A DNA stretch of 64,000 bases from Actinomycetaceae bacterium (GCA_030540715.1 JAUNVQ010000002.1:49886-113885), one strand, 5' to 3'. Numbered from the stretch's first letter, positions 1 to 9,911 are shown. Made by a program: numbers and translations. The notes: generated by a model not told the origin, from the letters alone.

Positions 1-71
1 TAATGGCCAGCTCATTGAAATCCTATAAGCATCACAGAAATGTTGCCTATTAAGACAATTCGTCATTATCG

Positions 72-1391
72 TCATGATTTTGGCACCACCTGCGCAAGTT
101 TTTGAATAACTCTGTCTGAAATATCGCCACCACGACGTTCATATCCATCAGATAGTAATTTGTGAACAAATGACATTAACCCAGGGTGCCCTAACCCATA
201 CTTCGTGCATATCCTCATGATTTCTGGGCGTTCAATCAAACGCACAAAACCCCGGCCCAAGGTGTAGTATCCACCATAATGCTGTGATACAAGTCTCGGA
301 TACGATTGCATCACTTTTTCCGCACCGGCCTCATTTGTTCGCCCTAAAGCCTGAACTATACATTGTGCAGCAATACGAGCGGAGGTCATTGCCGGAGCTA
401 TCCCTTCACCGTTAAAAGGGCTAACCATACCGGCCGAATCTCCAACAAGCACTAGATTGTTACGGTAGTGAGGTTTACGGTTAAACGCCATGGGAAGTGC
501 CGCTGAACGAAGTGGCCCTTCCATATTTTCCTCAACAAATCCCCACTCTTTTGGCAGATTTGATACCCATTGCTGAAAGACCTTGCGATAGGCAATCTTT
601 GTGGCCTTAGCATCGGAGCTCACCGAGCCTAGACCCACATTGACCAGGCCATTACCAAGCGGGAACATCCAACCGTAACCAGGTAAAAGATTTGACTCAT
701 TGGGTTTTCCATCCCATAGTTCCAAATGGGATTCCATCCACTGCTCATCGGCTCTTGGTGAGCGGAAATAGGCGCGCGCTGCCACAGCTATTGGACGATT
801 TTCCAGCTTCTTTATTCCCATGGATGTTGCAAGACGTGCAGAGACACCTCCGGCATCAATAACATAGCGCGCACGAATGCCCACGGGGGGCAGTTTTTTT
901 CGGTCGGCACCCCGCTGCGAAACCTGCACACCCACAATCTTATTATTTTCAGTAATGGGGCCTACCACGGTTGAATTTTCATAAAGGCAAGCACCTGCTT
1001 CTACCGCCCTCTTTGCTAGACGTTCATCAAGGGATGTGCGCGCACGAGCCATCCCGTAACCGGGGAAGGATTCTTGTTCTGGCCACGGAAGATGAAGGGT
1101 ATGACCACCACCAATAACAGTTAAGCCTTTATTGAACTGCCAGCCCTCTTCTTCATGAGGGCGAATACCCATGGCGAGGATTTCACGAACAGCATGAGGG
1201 GTAAGGCCATCTCCGCAGACCTTATCGCGAGGAAACTGTGACTTCTCCAGCAAAATGACATCAACGCCAGCTTGCGCTAAGTGGTATGCAGCTGCAGAGC
1301 CTCCCGGGCCTGCACCAACAATGGCAACCTGACAGGATGAGCCATCTTTGAGGGGCTGCGTCACTTTTATTCCTCTTGATCGATTCGTCAT
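72..1391 (-). CDS. FAD-dependent geranylgeranyl reductase family protein (MenJ-like)
   Basis: A 439-residue flavoprotein of the geranylgeranyl reductase family. The family saturates prenyl double bonds; the mycobacterial member MenJ reduces one isoprene unit of the menaquinone side chain, so a role in quinone maturation at the membrane is inferred. Visible signs are the N-terminal dinucleotide fold VAIVGAGPGGSAAA, the family motif PRDKVCGDGLTP about 35 residues later, and the second FAD motif LVGDSAGMVSPFNGEGI near residue 325. The frame stays open five codons further upstream, but that position overlaps the GAGG ribosome site, so the ATG at 1391, about 10 bases downstream of it, is chosen. 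The gene stands alone. The exact prenyl substrate cannot be told from sequence. Confidence 0.85.
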   Translation of the reverse strand: MTNRSRGIKVTQPLKDGSSCQVAIVGAGPGGSAAAYHLAQAGVDVILLEKSQFPRDKVCGDGLTPHAVREILAMGIRPHEEEGWQFNKGLTVIGGGHTLHLPWPEQESFPGYGMARARTSLDERLAKRAVEAGACLYENSTVVGPITENNKIVGVQVSQRGADRKKLPPVGIRARYVIDAGGVSARLATSMGIKKLENRPIAVAARAYFRSPRADEQWMESHLELWDGKPNESNLLPGYGWMFPLGNGLVNVGLGSVSSDAKATKIAYRKVFQQWVSNLPKEWGFVEENMEGPLRSAALPMAFNRKPHYRNNLVLVGDSAGMVSPFNGEGIAPAMTSARIAAQCIVQALGRTNEAGAEKVMQSYPRLVSQHYGGYYTLGRGFVRLIERPEIMRICTKYGLGHPGLMSFVHKLLSDGYERRGGDISDRVIQKLAQVVPKS

Positions 1392-2090
1392 TCTTTCACA
1401 CCTCACGTGACAGGAGTTTTACACAGACAGGATAGGAACCCAAGAGCTAGTCGAGCCGTGAAGAGGTTCGACGAATGGGCTTTTCCCTTAGTCTGTCACA
1501 TAGCCAGTCACAGTGCCTATAGATAACCTAACGTGTTCAGACACGTAATACGAAGGGGTAAGTATCCATGCAGATAGCGCTTTTAATAAAGGACCTATGT
1601 CCCACGGCTTTCCATGCGCTTTAAGTAAGGCATGCGTTACTTAATTCATTTGTCACATAACAGGATAGCGTGAAACAAAGAAACAAAAACCGTGAGCTTC
1701 TCGAACATGGTGACTAATTATTGCATGGCGTCTGCAAATACGGTGAAAAATAGTATAAAAGTTAGGTTCCTTGAGATTAGTTTTGGCAATACGAAACTGT
1801 GATAGCTGAACAACGTTAGGCAAAGTGAAAATCGACCAACTCTTTGAACACAGTTTCGACGTGAAGCAAAACAGAACCGTCGGTGCGTGGCGGTAGAACA
1901 CTACCCACGCGTAAAAACGCCGTACAATCCAGCAAAAAACGCACCCTTACCTCCTTGCTCCGCCACACCTTGCCCCTCCGCACAGCACTCACAGACACTC
2001 ACAACACAAATATTGACAAGCATCAATCCATGCAGGTATCTCCTTTATTGGCTGATACAAAGTAGGGACATCCAAATAGCGCGATGCCCA
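1392..2090. other. intergenic region, no gene seen
   Basis: About 700 bases between two minus-strand genes. No open frame here has a credible ribosome site or family resemblance. The part near 1890-2010 is rich in A and C on the plus strand, like several other gaps in this window. It should hold the MenJ-like gene's promoter, but no clear -35/-10 pair was identified. Confidence 0.5.
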
Positions 2091-2717
2091 CTAGCTCATA
2101 TGCTGGATGTATTCAAAAATTGCTTTCATAATCATCTCTGTGGCGATAGCCGCCAACAACAAACCCGCAATCTTCGTCAGAAGAAGCGTTCCACCTTCGC
2201 CTAAGACTTTTGCAAAGATTCCAGCAAAACGCATGGTAATCCACATAATAAAGTGCATCAATACAATCGCCACCCCAATGGCAACCAAGCCTCCAAGTTG
2301 TCCGTGAGATCGATCCCACGCGATCATGACTGCAACAATCGCTCCCGGCCCTGCCAGCAAAGGTGTCCCCAGTGGTACCAACGCAACATTGACCCCTTCA
2401 GACGCGGTTGGGTCTGGTTCTTGCTCGCTTGGAATCAGCAACTGCATAGCTACAAGAAAGAGCAATACACCACCTGAAAGTTTCATTGCAGCTGCCGATA
2501 TATCTAGTAGCGACAAAATATATGATCCAAAATAAGCAAAGATTCCGATCACTAAAATGGAGGTTAATGTCGCTTGCATCGCTGCTCTATTACGTTGCTT
2601 CTCATCAAACGTACTGGTCAAGGCTAAAAATAGGGGAATACTACCCACTGGATCCATCACAACGAATAGTGTGGCAAATAGCGACACAAAAATTGCACTA
2701 TCAAATAACTCGGGCAT
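2091..2717 (-). CDS. MarC family integral membrane protein
   Basis: A 208-residue, six-helix membrane protein of the MarC/UPF0056 family. Family signs are the N-terminal block FVVMDPVGSIPLFLALT, the QRNRAA loop after helix 1, and the central VPLGTPLLAGPGAI motif. No transport substrate is established for the family; the old link to multiple antibiotic resistance in E. coli has been withdrawn. The start is taken at the ATG eight codons into the longest open frame, because AGGGGG lies about 7 bases upstream of it. No operon partner is evident. Confidence 0.88.
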   Translation of the reverse strand: MPELFDSAIFVSLFATLFVVMDPVGSIPLFLALTSTFDEKQRNRAAMQATLTSILVIGIFAYFGSYILSLLDISAAAMKLSGGVLLFLVAMQLLIPSEQEPDPTASEGVNVALVPLGTPLLAGPGAIVAVMIAWDRSHGQLGGLVAIGVAIVLMHFIMWITMRFAGIFAKVLGEGGTLLLTKIAGLLLAAIATEMIMKAIFEYIQHMS

Positions 2718-2818
2718 CACACCCCCTTCTTTGACAAGCACTGCAGGTAGGAATCTGCACAGGTCAAGTAGCCCATTTGACTTCTGCGACCGTCACGTAG
2801 CATTAAGTGTAAATTGAT

Positions 2819-2859
2819 AAAATCCCCGTTCTGCTGGATCGCAACAAATCGGGGATTTT
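2819..2859 (-). terminator. rho-independent terminator after tRNA-Arg
   Basis: Arms AAAATCCCCG and CGGGGATTTT pair perfectly around a loop of about 21 bases. Read on the minus strand it lies directly 3' of the tRNA, and its second arm ends in TTTT. Confidence 0.75.
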
Positions 2860-2860
2860 G

Positions 2861-2933
2861 CGCGCTCGACAGGATTCGAACCTGCAACCTTCTGATCCGT
2901 AGTCAGATGCTCTATCCGTTGAGCCACGAGCGC
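2861..2933 (-). tRNA. tRNA-Arg (anticodon ACG)
   Basis: The full cloverleaf can be folded by hand on the minus strand. The acceptor is GCGCTCG/CGAGCGC, the D stem GCTC/GAGC, the anticodon stem TCTGA/TCAGA around loop CTACGGA (anticodon ACG), and the T arm GCAGG-TTCGAAT-CCTGT. The discriminator is G and CCA is not encoded. Anticodon ACG would be converted to ICG by TadA and read CGU/CGC/CGA. Confidence 0.97.
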
Positions 2934-3253
2934 CTAGAAACCAGTGTAAGGATACTTGCCCTTCTTTTCCAAATCCTACGAACGTCACTTTCACCACATT
3001 TTGTTCCGATCGCTTTTCTGCTTTCCATGCGTCACTTTTGGAACACTTTGACATGGACGAACAAATCACCAGGTCATTGACTTTGACACGATATCCGTGC
3101 ACTAAGTGTTTCTTTTCTTGCAAGCCACTGTAGGGCAATCCCCTTATTGCAGCGTGATTATCGCACCCAAGGAGCCAATACACATGCAGTATGTGCGCGC
3201 TTTCCTAGCGACAGTTCCTCAAGGCCAGTAGATAATCCATATCATCCTTTACA
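2934..3253. other. divergent intergenic region
   Basis: This separates the minus-strand tRNA from the plus-strand kinase and should carry both promoters. On the minus strand, TTGGAA and TACACT spaced 18 bases apart lie just upstream of the tRNA and could be its promoter. No gene is seen. Confidence 0.35.
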
Positions 3254-4162
3254 ATGAAATCAATGGATACTTTTACCAAAACCGACTCTTCAGCAGCGTT
3301 GCGACTTGAAGCTGCAGGGTTGAGGTGGCTGGGTGAAGCTATGCTCCACGGCGGAGCCCATACCGTGGGTGTTATTGACCTTACTTCGTATCATTTAGTT
3401 ACAAATCGTATAACCCCCTCGCGTATCACCGCGCGCGCTGCCTACCAATTCGGTTCTGCATTGGCGCTCACCCACGCGGCAGGTGCCCCATATTTTGGTG
3501 CACCACCTCGCGGTTGGGACAGCTGCAAAGGAAACATGGGTCGCGCGCCACTTAGCTTTGTTTCAGAGGACGACGCAGAGCGCAGTTGGGGCGCCTTTTA
3601 CGCTCAGGAACGTTTATTGCCCTACTTAGAAGGCGCAAGAAATAACGGTTCCATGTCGTTGAGCGATATCGACACTGTTGAAAAAGTGTGTACGCGTCTT
3701 ATCGCCAACGAGTTTGATTCTGAACAACCCCAGTTGGTAAGCTCCGCAGCTAGCCGTATTCATGGTGATTTATGGAGTGGAAACGTTTTGTGGGCTGATG
3801 CTCCTACTCTCACGTGGGCTCCTTCAATGGCAGGCTCTTCCCTGACTGCATCACGATCTTGTAAAAAATCAACCCGCCCAGCGTCCTATGAAAACACAGA
3901 TCCAGCCAGGGGAATCTGTGGTGTGCTTATTGATCCTGCCGCTCAGGGTGGTCACGCCGAAACTGATCTGTCGTATCTAGGCTTATTTCACCAGCCCCAC
4001 CTCAACGATATTTATGCTGGATATGATTCGGTGTCACCTCTTGCACCAGGTTGGAAAGAACGTGTCAGTCTACATCAACTACATATCCTGATTGTCCACG
4101 CCTATTTATTTGGTGGTGGTTATGGCGCACAAACAGCCCAAGTAGCTCGTCGTTACGCATAG
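3254..4162 (+). CDS. fructosamine kinase family protein with an internal insertion
   Basis: A 302-residue member of the fructosamine-3-kinase/ketosamine-kinase family, which phosphorylates glycated amines so that they decompose (protein or amino-acid deglycation). The C-terminal half has the phosphotransferase signature HGDLWSGNVLW (residues 170-180) and the metal-binding LIDPAAQGGHAETDL block (from residue 225), followed by the usual LFHQPHL segment. Between these two motifs, which are normally close together, lies a Ser/Thr/Lys-rich stretch at residues 184-222 with no family counterpart. ATGs at 3254 and 3263 are both possible; neither has a clear ribosome site. The gene is isolated between the tRNA and a convergent transporter gene. 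Confidence 0.85.
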   Translation: MKSMDTFTKTDSSAALRLEAAGLRWLGEAMLHGGAHTVGVIDLTSYHLVTNRITPSRITARAAYQFGSALALTHAAGAPYFGAPPRGWDSCKGNMGRAPLSFVSEDDAERSWGAFYAQERLLPYLEGARNNGSMSLSDIDTVEKVCTRLIANEFDSEQPQLVSSAASRIHGDLWSGNVLWADAPTLTWAPSMAGSSLTASRSCKKSTRPASYENTDPARGICGVLIDPAAQGGHAETDLSYLGLFHQPHLNDIYAGYDSVSPLAPGWKERVSLHQLHILIVHAYLFGGGYGAQTAQVARRYA

Positions 4163-4555
4163 CATTTCTTCCTACTAACTACCTCGCAAAGAATGCCCTA
4201 AGATGCGCTACTTCGTATTTACCTGCACCACAAACAGCGATCGTAAAGTGACCATCCTAGGATGCAAAACTGCGTGACCATACGTTAACGGCATCTACCG
4301 ACAATGACAAAACAAAAATTACAGCAATCCGTGGTGGCATACCAACAAGCACACTAAAGGAATAATTCTCGGTAAATAACACTGCAAAATCAGCAGTAAT
4401 TCCTAGAGAATAAAGTGAATATCTGCCATATCATAATCTTGTCTTTTATTGTTTTCTTCATCATGAAGGATAGTTACTCCAAAAGCAAAATACATACTCA
4501 CTCAACAAACACTAATCAGATGGTCGTCCTCTCGAATCAAAGCCACCCCATCACA
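4163..4555. other. intergenic region, no gene seen
   Basis: About 390 bases between convergent genes. A short open frame near 4415 runs through the following terminator hairpin and was rejected. Nothing else is recognised. Confidence 0.5.
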
Positions 4556-4589
4556 GGAAAGGCGGGGCTCCAGTTCACCCCGCCTTTTT
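4556..4589 (-). terminator. bidirectional terminator
   Basis: Stem AAAGGCGGGG / CCCCGCCTTTTT with a 10-base loop. It lies 29 bases past the stop of the minus-strand transporter and can also stop transcription arriving from the plus-strand kinase. Confidence 0.85.
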
Positions 4590-4617
4590 ATGCCTGTATA
4601 AAGCAGTCTAGAGATTC

Positions 4618-5631
4618 TTAATCCTTAATCGGGAAACGCCTCAATAACGACGCAAACAGCCCGCCCGAGATATTGTGCCACACGGAAAATACGGCTGCGG
4701 GCAGTGCAGCCTCCGGCGAGAAATATTGGGCTGCCAGCCCCGCAGCAAGACCAGAATTTTGCATACCAACTTCAATAGCAGTTGTACGCGAGGCACGCTC
4801 CGCGCACTTCGTGGCCTTGGAAATACCATAGCCTAACACGTAGCCTAAGCCATTGTGCAAAAAGACCACTAACAGCAGTAAAGCCCCTGCACTCACCAAG
4901 GCATCTGCCGAACCGGCAACAACGGCCATCACCACATAAGTGATACCTGCAACCGAAATCCATGGCAGCACGGGTAGTACTTTTTCAACAACCGCGTGCG
5001 CAAGAACCCGCAGCAGCAGGCCAGCAACCACTGGTACAACTACAATTTTCACAATCGACATTGCCATATCTCCAGCTGGTACAGGAAGATACGAGCCTGC
5101 CAGCCACAGCGTCAAAAGTGGCGTAAAAATTGGTGCAAGCAATGTTGATATGGCCGTCATTGTCACCGATAACGCAACATCCCCCTTGGCCAGGTAGCTA
5201 ATAACATTCGAGGACGTTCCGCCGGGTGCACATCCCACAAGGATAACTCCTGCGGCAAGGGCTGGGGGAAGACCGAAGATCCAGGCAAGTGCCAGCCCCA
5301 GCAGTGGCATGATAACAAACTGCGAAACAACACCGATAAGAATCGGCAGTGGTCGCTTAACAACCAGAACAAAGTCTGGCGGTGTAAGTGTAAGGCCCAT
5401 CGCAAACATGATGATGCCAAGGGCTGGCAACACTCCAGGCCCTAGCAGTGTAAACGTATCGGGGAGGAGAAAAGAGATGGCAAAAGCAACAATAATGATT
5501 ATGGGAAATACTGTCACGGCCAGTCGTGCTGATTTTTCTTCTGCCACTGTGGCGCCATCATAGGATGGCGCTAATGTCTTGTTTTGGGACGCACCTTGCG
5601 TCGAACTATTCTGATTCTTTTGTGTACTCAT
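4618..5631 (-). CDS. bile acid:sodium symporter (BASS) family transporter
   Basis: A 337-residue polytopic membrane protein of the BASS family, sodium-coupled carriers of organic anions; bacterial members move substrates such as pantoate, pyruvate or keto acids. The family blocks are visible: LVGCAPGGTSSNVISYLAKG (crossover helix) and EVGMQNSGLAAGLA (second Na+-site region). About nine hydrophobic helices follow a hydrophilic tail of roughly 35 residues rich in Gln, Ser and Asn. The ATG is preceded by AGGGG. The gene is monocistronic with its own terminator. Substrate is unknown. Confidence 0.9.
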   Translation of the reverse strand: MSTQKNQNSSTQGASQNKTLAPSYDGATVAEEKSARLAVTVFPIIIIVAFAISFLLPDTFTLLGPGVLPALGIIMFAMGLTLTPPDFVLVVKRPLPILIGVVSQFVIMPLLGLALAWIFGLPPALAAGVILVGCAPGGTSSNVISYLAKGDVALSVTMTAISTLLAPIFTPLLTLWLAGSYLPVPAGDMAMSIVKIVVVPVVAGLLLRVLAHAVVEKVLPVLPWISVAGITYVVMAVVAGSADALVSAGALLLLVVFLHNGLGYVLGYGISKATKCAERASRTTAIEVGMQNSGLAAGLAAQYFSPEAALPAAVFSVWHNISGGLFASLLRRFPIKD

Positions 5632-5707
5632 GCCCCTATTGTGTAGAGACTCTTACATAACGGGTAGATGCATCTCAAATGCTGGTCTTATTCTGTTTGG
5701 TGTTGCT

Positions 5708-6973
5708 CTATTCTCTGGTATGAGGGGCCCCATCAACTTCGAGAACGATCTTTCCGAAAGGACGTTGAGGAGCGTCCTGTTGCGACGTTGCTCGTATTCT
5801 ATCGTGGGCTTTTGCAGCATCGCCCACGGGAATAACGGAATCAATCACTGGAACAACATCGCGTTCTTGCAGCATCGGCCACACGTCACGTATAAGACGT
5901 TCACGCAAGCCAAGAATGATCTCGCGTGGCATATTTCGCATAGTACCCGCATGAATTTCCAGCGCTTTATTCATGGGCACCAACAGGTTGATGTCGGTTT
6001 TTACTCCCTTTTGCAACCCCAAAATCATGAGTCGCCCACCATAACTCAACATATCTAGATTAGCTTGAAGGCCGCCTGCTCCCAGCACGTCAATAATGCA
6101 GTGAACACCTTTTCCGTCGGTCAGCTTCTTGACTTGGGTAACAATATCATCGTGATAGTCAAGTGCTGTGCAGCGAGCAAGTTTTTCCACAGCTTTGCAC
6201 CGTTCCTTCGATCCAGCCGTGGTAATAACGTTAAGTTGCATTGCTGCCGCCATTTGTACGGCAATCGTTCCAACCGCACCAGAACCACCATGGATAAGAA
6301 CAGTTTGCCCACCACGAGTTCTGCATCGTTCGACCAGGCAATAATAGGCGCTGATTGCTGCCTCCATGATTGCTGCGGCCTTTTGCAAGTCGTAACTAGT
6401 GGGAAGTGGGAAAACCGCAGCTTTGTCGGCTACGCAGTAGGGGCCATATGCGCCGCCCTTGACCACTGCGCAGACTTTGTCGCCGATACGCAGTGGACGT
6501 GTCACCCCTGCAATATCAGTGCGGTTCCGCGCACCCATTTCCACGTGGGCCCTGGCAGCACTATTTTTTGTGGCGACATCGTCATTACTGCTTTGCTTAC
6601 CAACAGCCTGCCCACCACTTTGATGTGCATAAGTATCAGCCATATGAGCATCCACCACGTCATCTGCAGTATCATCGTGGCAGATGGCAACAATAGTGCC
6701 TGAGCATTCCAGCCCTAAAACATTGCTTATTCCCTTTGGCGGCGGGTAGTGCCCTGCTGCCTGTAATGTGTCAGCGCGATTCACGCCAGCGTAGGCCACT
6801 TTGATAAGAACCTGGTTTTTGCCAGGCCGTGGAATAGGCAGTTCAACAAGCCCAAGCCCTGAACCAATATGTTTCACATCGGCGGTATGGGGATAATCCA
6901 GTATCGACACTATCGAGCGCATTGTTCCATTATCATTACTTCTTGCGCTATCTATTATTTTCATCTCACTCAT
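5708..6973 (-). CDS. zinc-free MDR quinone oxidoreductase with a 60-residue insertion
   Basis: A 421-residue NAD(P)H:quinone oxidoreductase of the medium-chain dehydrogenase superfamily, predicted cytosolic. The N-terminal half has YAGVNRADTLQAAGHYPPP and VLGLECSGTI, where zinc ligands are absent as in quinone reductases; the Rossmann motif is HGGSGAVGTIAVQMA. A usual member has about 325 residues. Here a hydrophilic stretch rich in Asp, Ala, Asn and His (residues 98-158) sits between SGTIVAI and RIGDKVCAV, which normally almost touch. The longest frame starts 32 codons earlier, but AGGGA upstream of the ATG at 6973 and the position of the domain favour the shorter form. It could also be annotated as an alcohol dehydrogenase-like protein. 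Confidence 0.85.
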   Translation of the reverse strand: MSEMKIIDSARSNDNGTMRSIVSILDYPHTADVKHIGSGLGLVELPIPRPGKNQVLIKVAYAGVNRADTLQAAGHYPPPKGISNVLGLECSGTIVAICHDDTADDVVDAHMADTYAHQSGGQAVGKQSSNDDVATKNSAARAHVEMGARNRTDIAGVTRPLRIGDKVCAVVKGGAYGPYCVADKAAVFPLPTSYDLQKAAAIMEAAISAYYCLVERCRTRGGQTVLIHGGSGAVGTIAVQMAAAMQLNVITTAGSKERCKAVEKLARCTALDYHDDIVTQVKKLTDGKGVHCIIDVLGAGGLQANLDMLSYGGRLMILGLQKGVKTDINLLVPMNKALEIHAGTMRNMPREIILGLRERLIRDVWPMLQERDVVPVIDSVIPVGDAAKAHDRIRATSQQDAPQRPFGKIVLEVDGAPHTRE

Positions 6974-7478
6974 ATCACCATTGTCCCTGATGAACAGGAA
7001 ATGCGCTAGCACGAATACAATTTCGCGCAATGTCTTCGCATGCTCGGTAATGTGTTCGCAGGGCATCAACGAAGTGATACCTCACCATAGGTGGAACTGT
7101 CATATGGTCACTACAACATCTACGCCAATCTTTCCTCCCCTTCCAAAAAACCAGCCCCACCGCGAAACACTGCCGCCATACACTCCCCAAAACACTCACA
7201 TCGCCAAGCCTGGATCAATCTATCAACGCACCCACACCAGCTATAACAGACATCCACCACGCGTATAACAGCCACAGCAACAGGCGAAGAAGCACCCTAA
7301 CTTTTGATCGATCACCCTGTCAACTCAAGTACAACGACGAAGGCCACCAGCCCCTTGATAGCGTGAACTTACTGGCAATGTTGTATCTTGAGGGTTGCTT
7401 TCGCACAACACTACTGAGTTCACAACCACACCAATACACCACTAATAACGCATAGACAGCCTTGGCTCCCCTCAACGC
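6974..7478. other. intergenic region, partly A/C-rich, no gene seen
   Basis: About 500 bases. The stretch 7130-7310 is strongly A/C-rich on the plus strand and gives only low-complexity Pro/His/Thr translations. No tRNA, terminator or credible gene was found. Confidence 0.5.
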
Positions 7479-8858
7479 TTAGTCGGAGTGCAGCTGCGGA
7501 TCTTTCACAGGCAGCATCAACAGTAATCCCGCCAGTAAAATAATAGAAATACCTACTATGCCCCAATGCTGGGCACTCACCCCATCTGGAACAAACATTT
7601 TCCCTAAGGCAACACTGAGCGCAAACATTGCTGGGGCAAGGAATGACACCGCACGCCCGGTAGTTGCATACAGACCAAATACTTCACCTTCACGTCCTTT
7701 GGGTATAAGCCTTCCCAGGTATGACCGTGATGCACTTTGTGTAGGCCCAACGAATACACACAGTGCCATACCAACAGTCCAGAATACGATTTTGCCGCCA
7801 TCGTGGAAAAAATAAACGGCCATGGCACATAAAATCATTGACAGCAGTGACCCTAAGATTACTTTGCGTGGCCCAATCTTATCGTCAAGGGCCCCAAACG
7901 CAATAGTGGCGATGCCAGCAACAACATTGGCTACCACACCAAACAGCACCACTTCGGAATCGGTGAAGGCAAAAACGGTTGCAGCTAGAATCGCACCATA
8001 GGTAAAAACACCTGCCAATCCGTCACGAAAAATTGCGGAGGCTATCATAAATTTCAATGTATCGGGCGCTATCTTATGAAGCATCTTCACGGTCCCCCAC
8101 AGATGTTTGTAGCTGTCAACGATCCCTTCAGGCGCAATGTCGTCTTCAACGCCAGCCACGCGTCGCCCTCTTACTTTAAATAGCACTGGCAAGGCAAAAG
8201 CACCAAACCAAAACGCTGCCACCAGCATACATACTCGAATAGTCCAGCCATTTTCACCTGATGTTTCAATAAGCGCATTGTCTGAGATAAATCCGTACAG
8301 CAGAATAATCAGCAGCACGATCCCACCGATATACCCCATTCCCCATCCCAAGCCAGATACGCGCCCCATATATTTGCGCTCCGAAACGCGCGACAGCATT
8401 GCGTTGTAGTTAACGGAGGCAAATTCGAAGAAGATATTGCCAATCCCTAGGCACGCCACGCCCAGCCATAGCATTCCTTCGGCACCCAGTGGCCCTTCTG
8501 GTGCCACAAAAACCATGCCCAGCAAGCACAAGAACACGAAAAATGAGTTTACACCCAGCCAAAATGTGCCTTTGCCTTTGCGGTCAGCTCGCTGCCCACT
8601 GATGGGTGCGGTCAGTGCGATAATTATTCCAGCTATCGTTAGCCCTATGGATAGACGCAGTGTAGCGTCTTCTTTCGCCATAAAGACGCCATCTTTAGTC
8701 AAGTAAACACTAAAAACGAAGGTGGTGGCAACAGCGTTGAACGCGGCCGATCCCCAGTCCCATAGCGACCAGGCAAATGTTGTTGAATTAAGAACTTTAC
8801 CGCGCGTACTTTCTTTGTCGTAACGCGGTTGAAGACTGTCCATCGGGGAAATGCCCAT
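7479..8858 (-). CDS. MFS transporter, UMF1/Atg22-like family
   Basis: A 459-residue, 12-helix transporter of the UMF1 branch of the major facilitator superfamily, related to yeast Atg22 (vacuolar amino-acid efflux). The diagnostic N-terminal block is WSLWDWGSAAFNAVATTFV, followed by helix 2 with ISGQRADRKGKGTFW and the QSASRSYLGRLIPKG loop between helices 10 and 11. It ends in a short polar tail. Two in-frame ATGs (8858 and 8843) are possible and neither has a good ribosome site, so the start is uncertain. Substrate unknown; amino-acid or small-solute efflux is family-level inference only. Confidence 0.88.
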   Translation of the reverse strand: MGISPMDSLQPRYDKESTRGKVLNSTTFAWSLWDWGSAAFNAVATTFVFSVYLTKDGVFMAKEDATLRLSIGLTIAGIIIALTAPISGQRADRKGKGTFWLGVNSFFVFLCLLGMVFVAPEGPLGAEGMLWLGVACLGIGNIFFEFASVNYNAMLSRVSERKYMGRVSGLGWGMGYIGGIVLLIILLYGFISDNALIETSGENGWTIRVCMLVAAFWFGAFALPVLFKVRGRRVAGVEDDIAPEGIVDSYKHLWGTVKMLHKIAPDTLKFMIASAIFRDGLAGVFTYGAILAATVFAFTDSEVVLFGVVANVVAGIATIAFGALDDKIGPRKVILGSLLSMILCAMAVYFFHDGGKIVFWTVGMALCVFVGPTQSASRSYLGRLIPKGREGEVFGLYATTGRAVSFLAPAMFALSVALGKMFVPDGVSAQHWGIVGISIILLAGLLLMLPVKDPQLHSD

Positions 8859-8908
8859 ACCAATAGCATAGGGGTTTCCTCGATTTTTCGAAACTGATTG
8901 CGTATTTT

Positions 8909-9061
8909 ATGGACTCCGTCCTCGTCACTTGGCACCATGAAGGCCAGCGGATTGTTGTATTTTTTGACGAGGACGCCGGCGGCTACTTTTACTACGACGC
9001 AGTATGTATGGCCGTTTTTGTTCTTGACGAGGGCGCTGTGGCCCGTATGTTGCGTGGCTAG
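8909..9061 (+). CDS. possible 50-residue small protein
   Basis: A short frame beginning MDSVLVTWHHEGQR, acidic and rich in Val, Phe and Tyr, ending VARMLRG. It contains two degenerate copies of a unit around FFDEDAGG and VLDEGAVA whose DNA differs mostly at third positions, which looks like coding sequence. It overlaps the 3' end of the convergent dimethylargininase gene by four bases and has no visible ribosome site. No family is recognised. It may be chance. Confidence 0.28.
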   Translation: MDSVLVTWHHEGQRIVVFFDEDAGGYFYYDAVCMAVFVLDEGAVARMLRG

Positions 9062-9840
9062 TCAACGTGTCCACGTAGTCGAACAGACAGGCACGTCACG
9101 CATCCCTCAAGTTTTTCGAACTCACTGATATCAACAGCAATAACGGTATATCCCATGTTTTCAAACATTTTCTTTGTTTGTGGGCATGATGCCGCCATAA
9201 GGAGTGTATTGTTTTCTAATAACACGACGTGTGAGCCTGATTCTTCGGGTACTGCTAAGAAGTTTTCCCACACCGATGTATCATCGATAAGTGGTTCATA
9301 ACCGATAATTCGACCATCTGGCAATGCTGTCACTGCCGATTTAAGGTGCAAAACTTTTGTTAACTTGACGGGAATTACTTCGGTCTTAAACTCTGCTAGA
9401 AGCTCGCGCAGTTGGCGCACTCCTTCGGCGTTGGTGCGTCCTCCTGGAGCCTGACCTACCCAGACATTGCCGCCGAACTTCAATATGTCACCACCGTCTA
9501 TTGTTCCTGGTGCTTCAATATGGGCAACGCGGTAACCAGCTTCACGTACAGCTTTTTCGGCGCCTTCTGTTTCGGGTTTCCGCTCATCGGCCCCCGGACG
9601 CATCACTATAGCTAGATCTTCGTACACAAATATCGGGTCTTCAATAAATACCGAGTCGGGGCATTTATCGGCAGGTTCAACTTCGATTGTTTGCCAACCG
9701 GCATCCTGCATGGCAGCAACGTAGGCCTGCCATTGTTCTTTAGCTTTATCGTAGCTGACGGGGGTTCTTTCAATGTGTGTTACTAAACCCTGGGATAGTT
9801 GAGGGGATGGTTTTCGGATGAGTGCTCGCAAATGTGCCAT
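9058..9840 (-). CDS. ddaH: dimethylargininase (DDAH)
   Basis: A 260-residue cytosolic enzyme of the guanidine-modifying (pentein) superfamily that hydrolyses N-omega-methylated arginines to L-citrulline and a methylamine. Key residues are in place: the substrate-site block DSVFIEDPIFVYED, GTIDGGDILKFG in the middle, the catalytic His in KVLHLKSAVTAL, and the catalytic Cys in EGCVTCLSVRL near the C terminus. Length is normal. The start ATG follows TTGGAG. Arginine deiminase, a relative, is excluded by the short length and the DDAH-type motifs. No other arginine-pathway gene is nearby. Confidence 0.9.
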   Translation of the reverse strand: MAHLRALIRKPSPQLSQGLVTHIERTPVSYDKAKEQWQAYVAAMQDAGWQTIEVEPADKCPDSVFIEDPIFVYEDLAIVMRPGADERKPETEGAEKAVREAGYRVAHIEAPGTIDGGDILKFGGNVWVGQAPGGRTNAEGVRQLRELLAEFKTEVIPVKLTKVLHLKSAVTALPDGRIIGYEPLIDDTSVWENFLAVPEESGSHVVLLENNTLLMAASCPQTKKMFENMGYTVIAVDISEFEKLEGCVTCLSVRLRGHVD

Positions 9841-9911
9841 AACTCCAAGGTTATCGAATTACGACATTAATATATTCATTTTCTTTTAGGAAAAATAAAA
9901 TGCCTGCTGCG

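Noticed and set aside
4415..4621. Short plus-strand frame after the fructosamine kinase
   Set aside because: It runs through a clear terminator hairpin and has no ribosome site or family resemblance.
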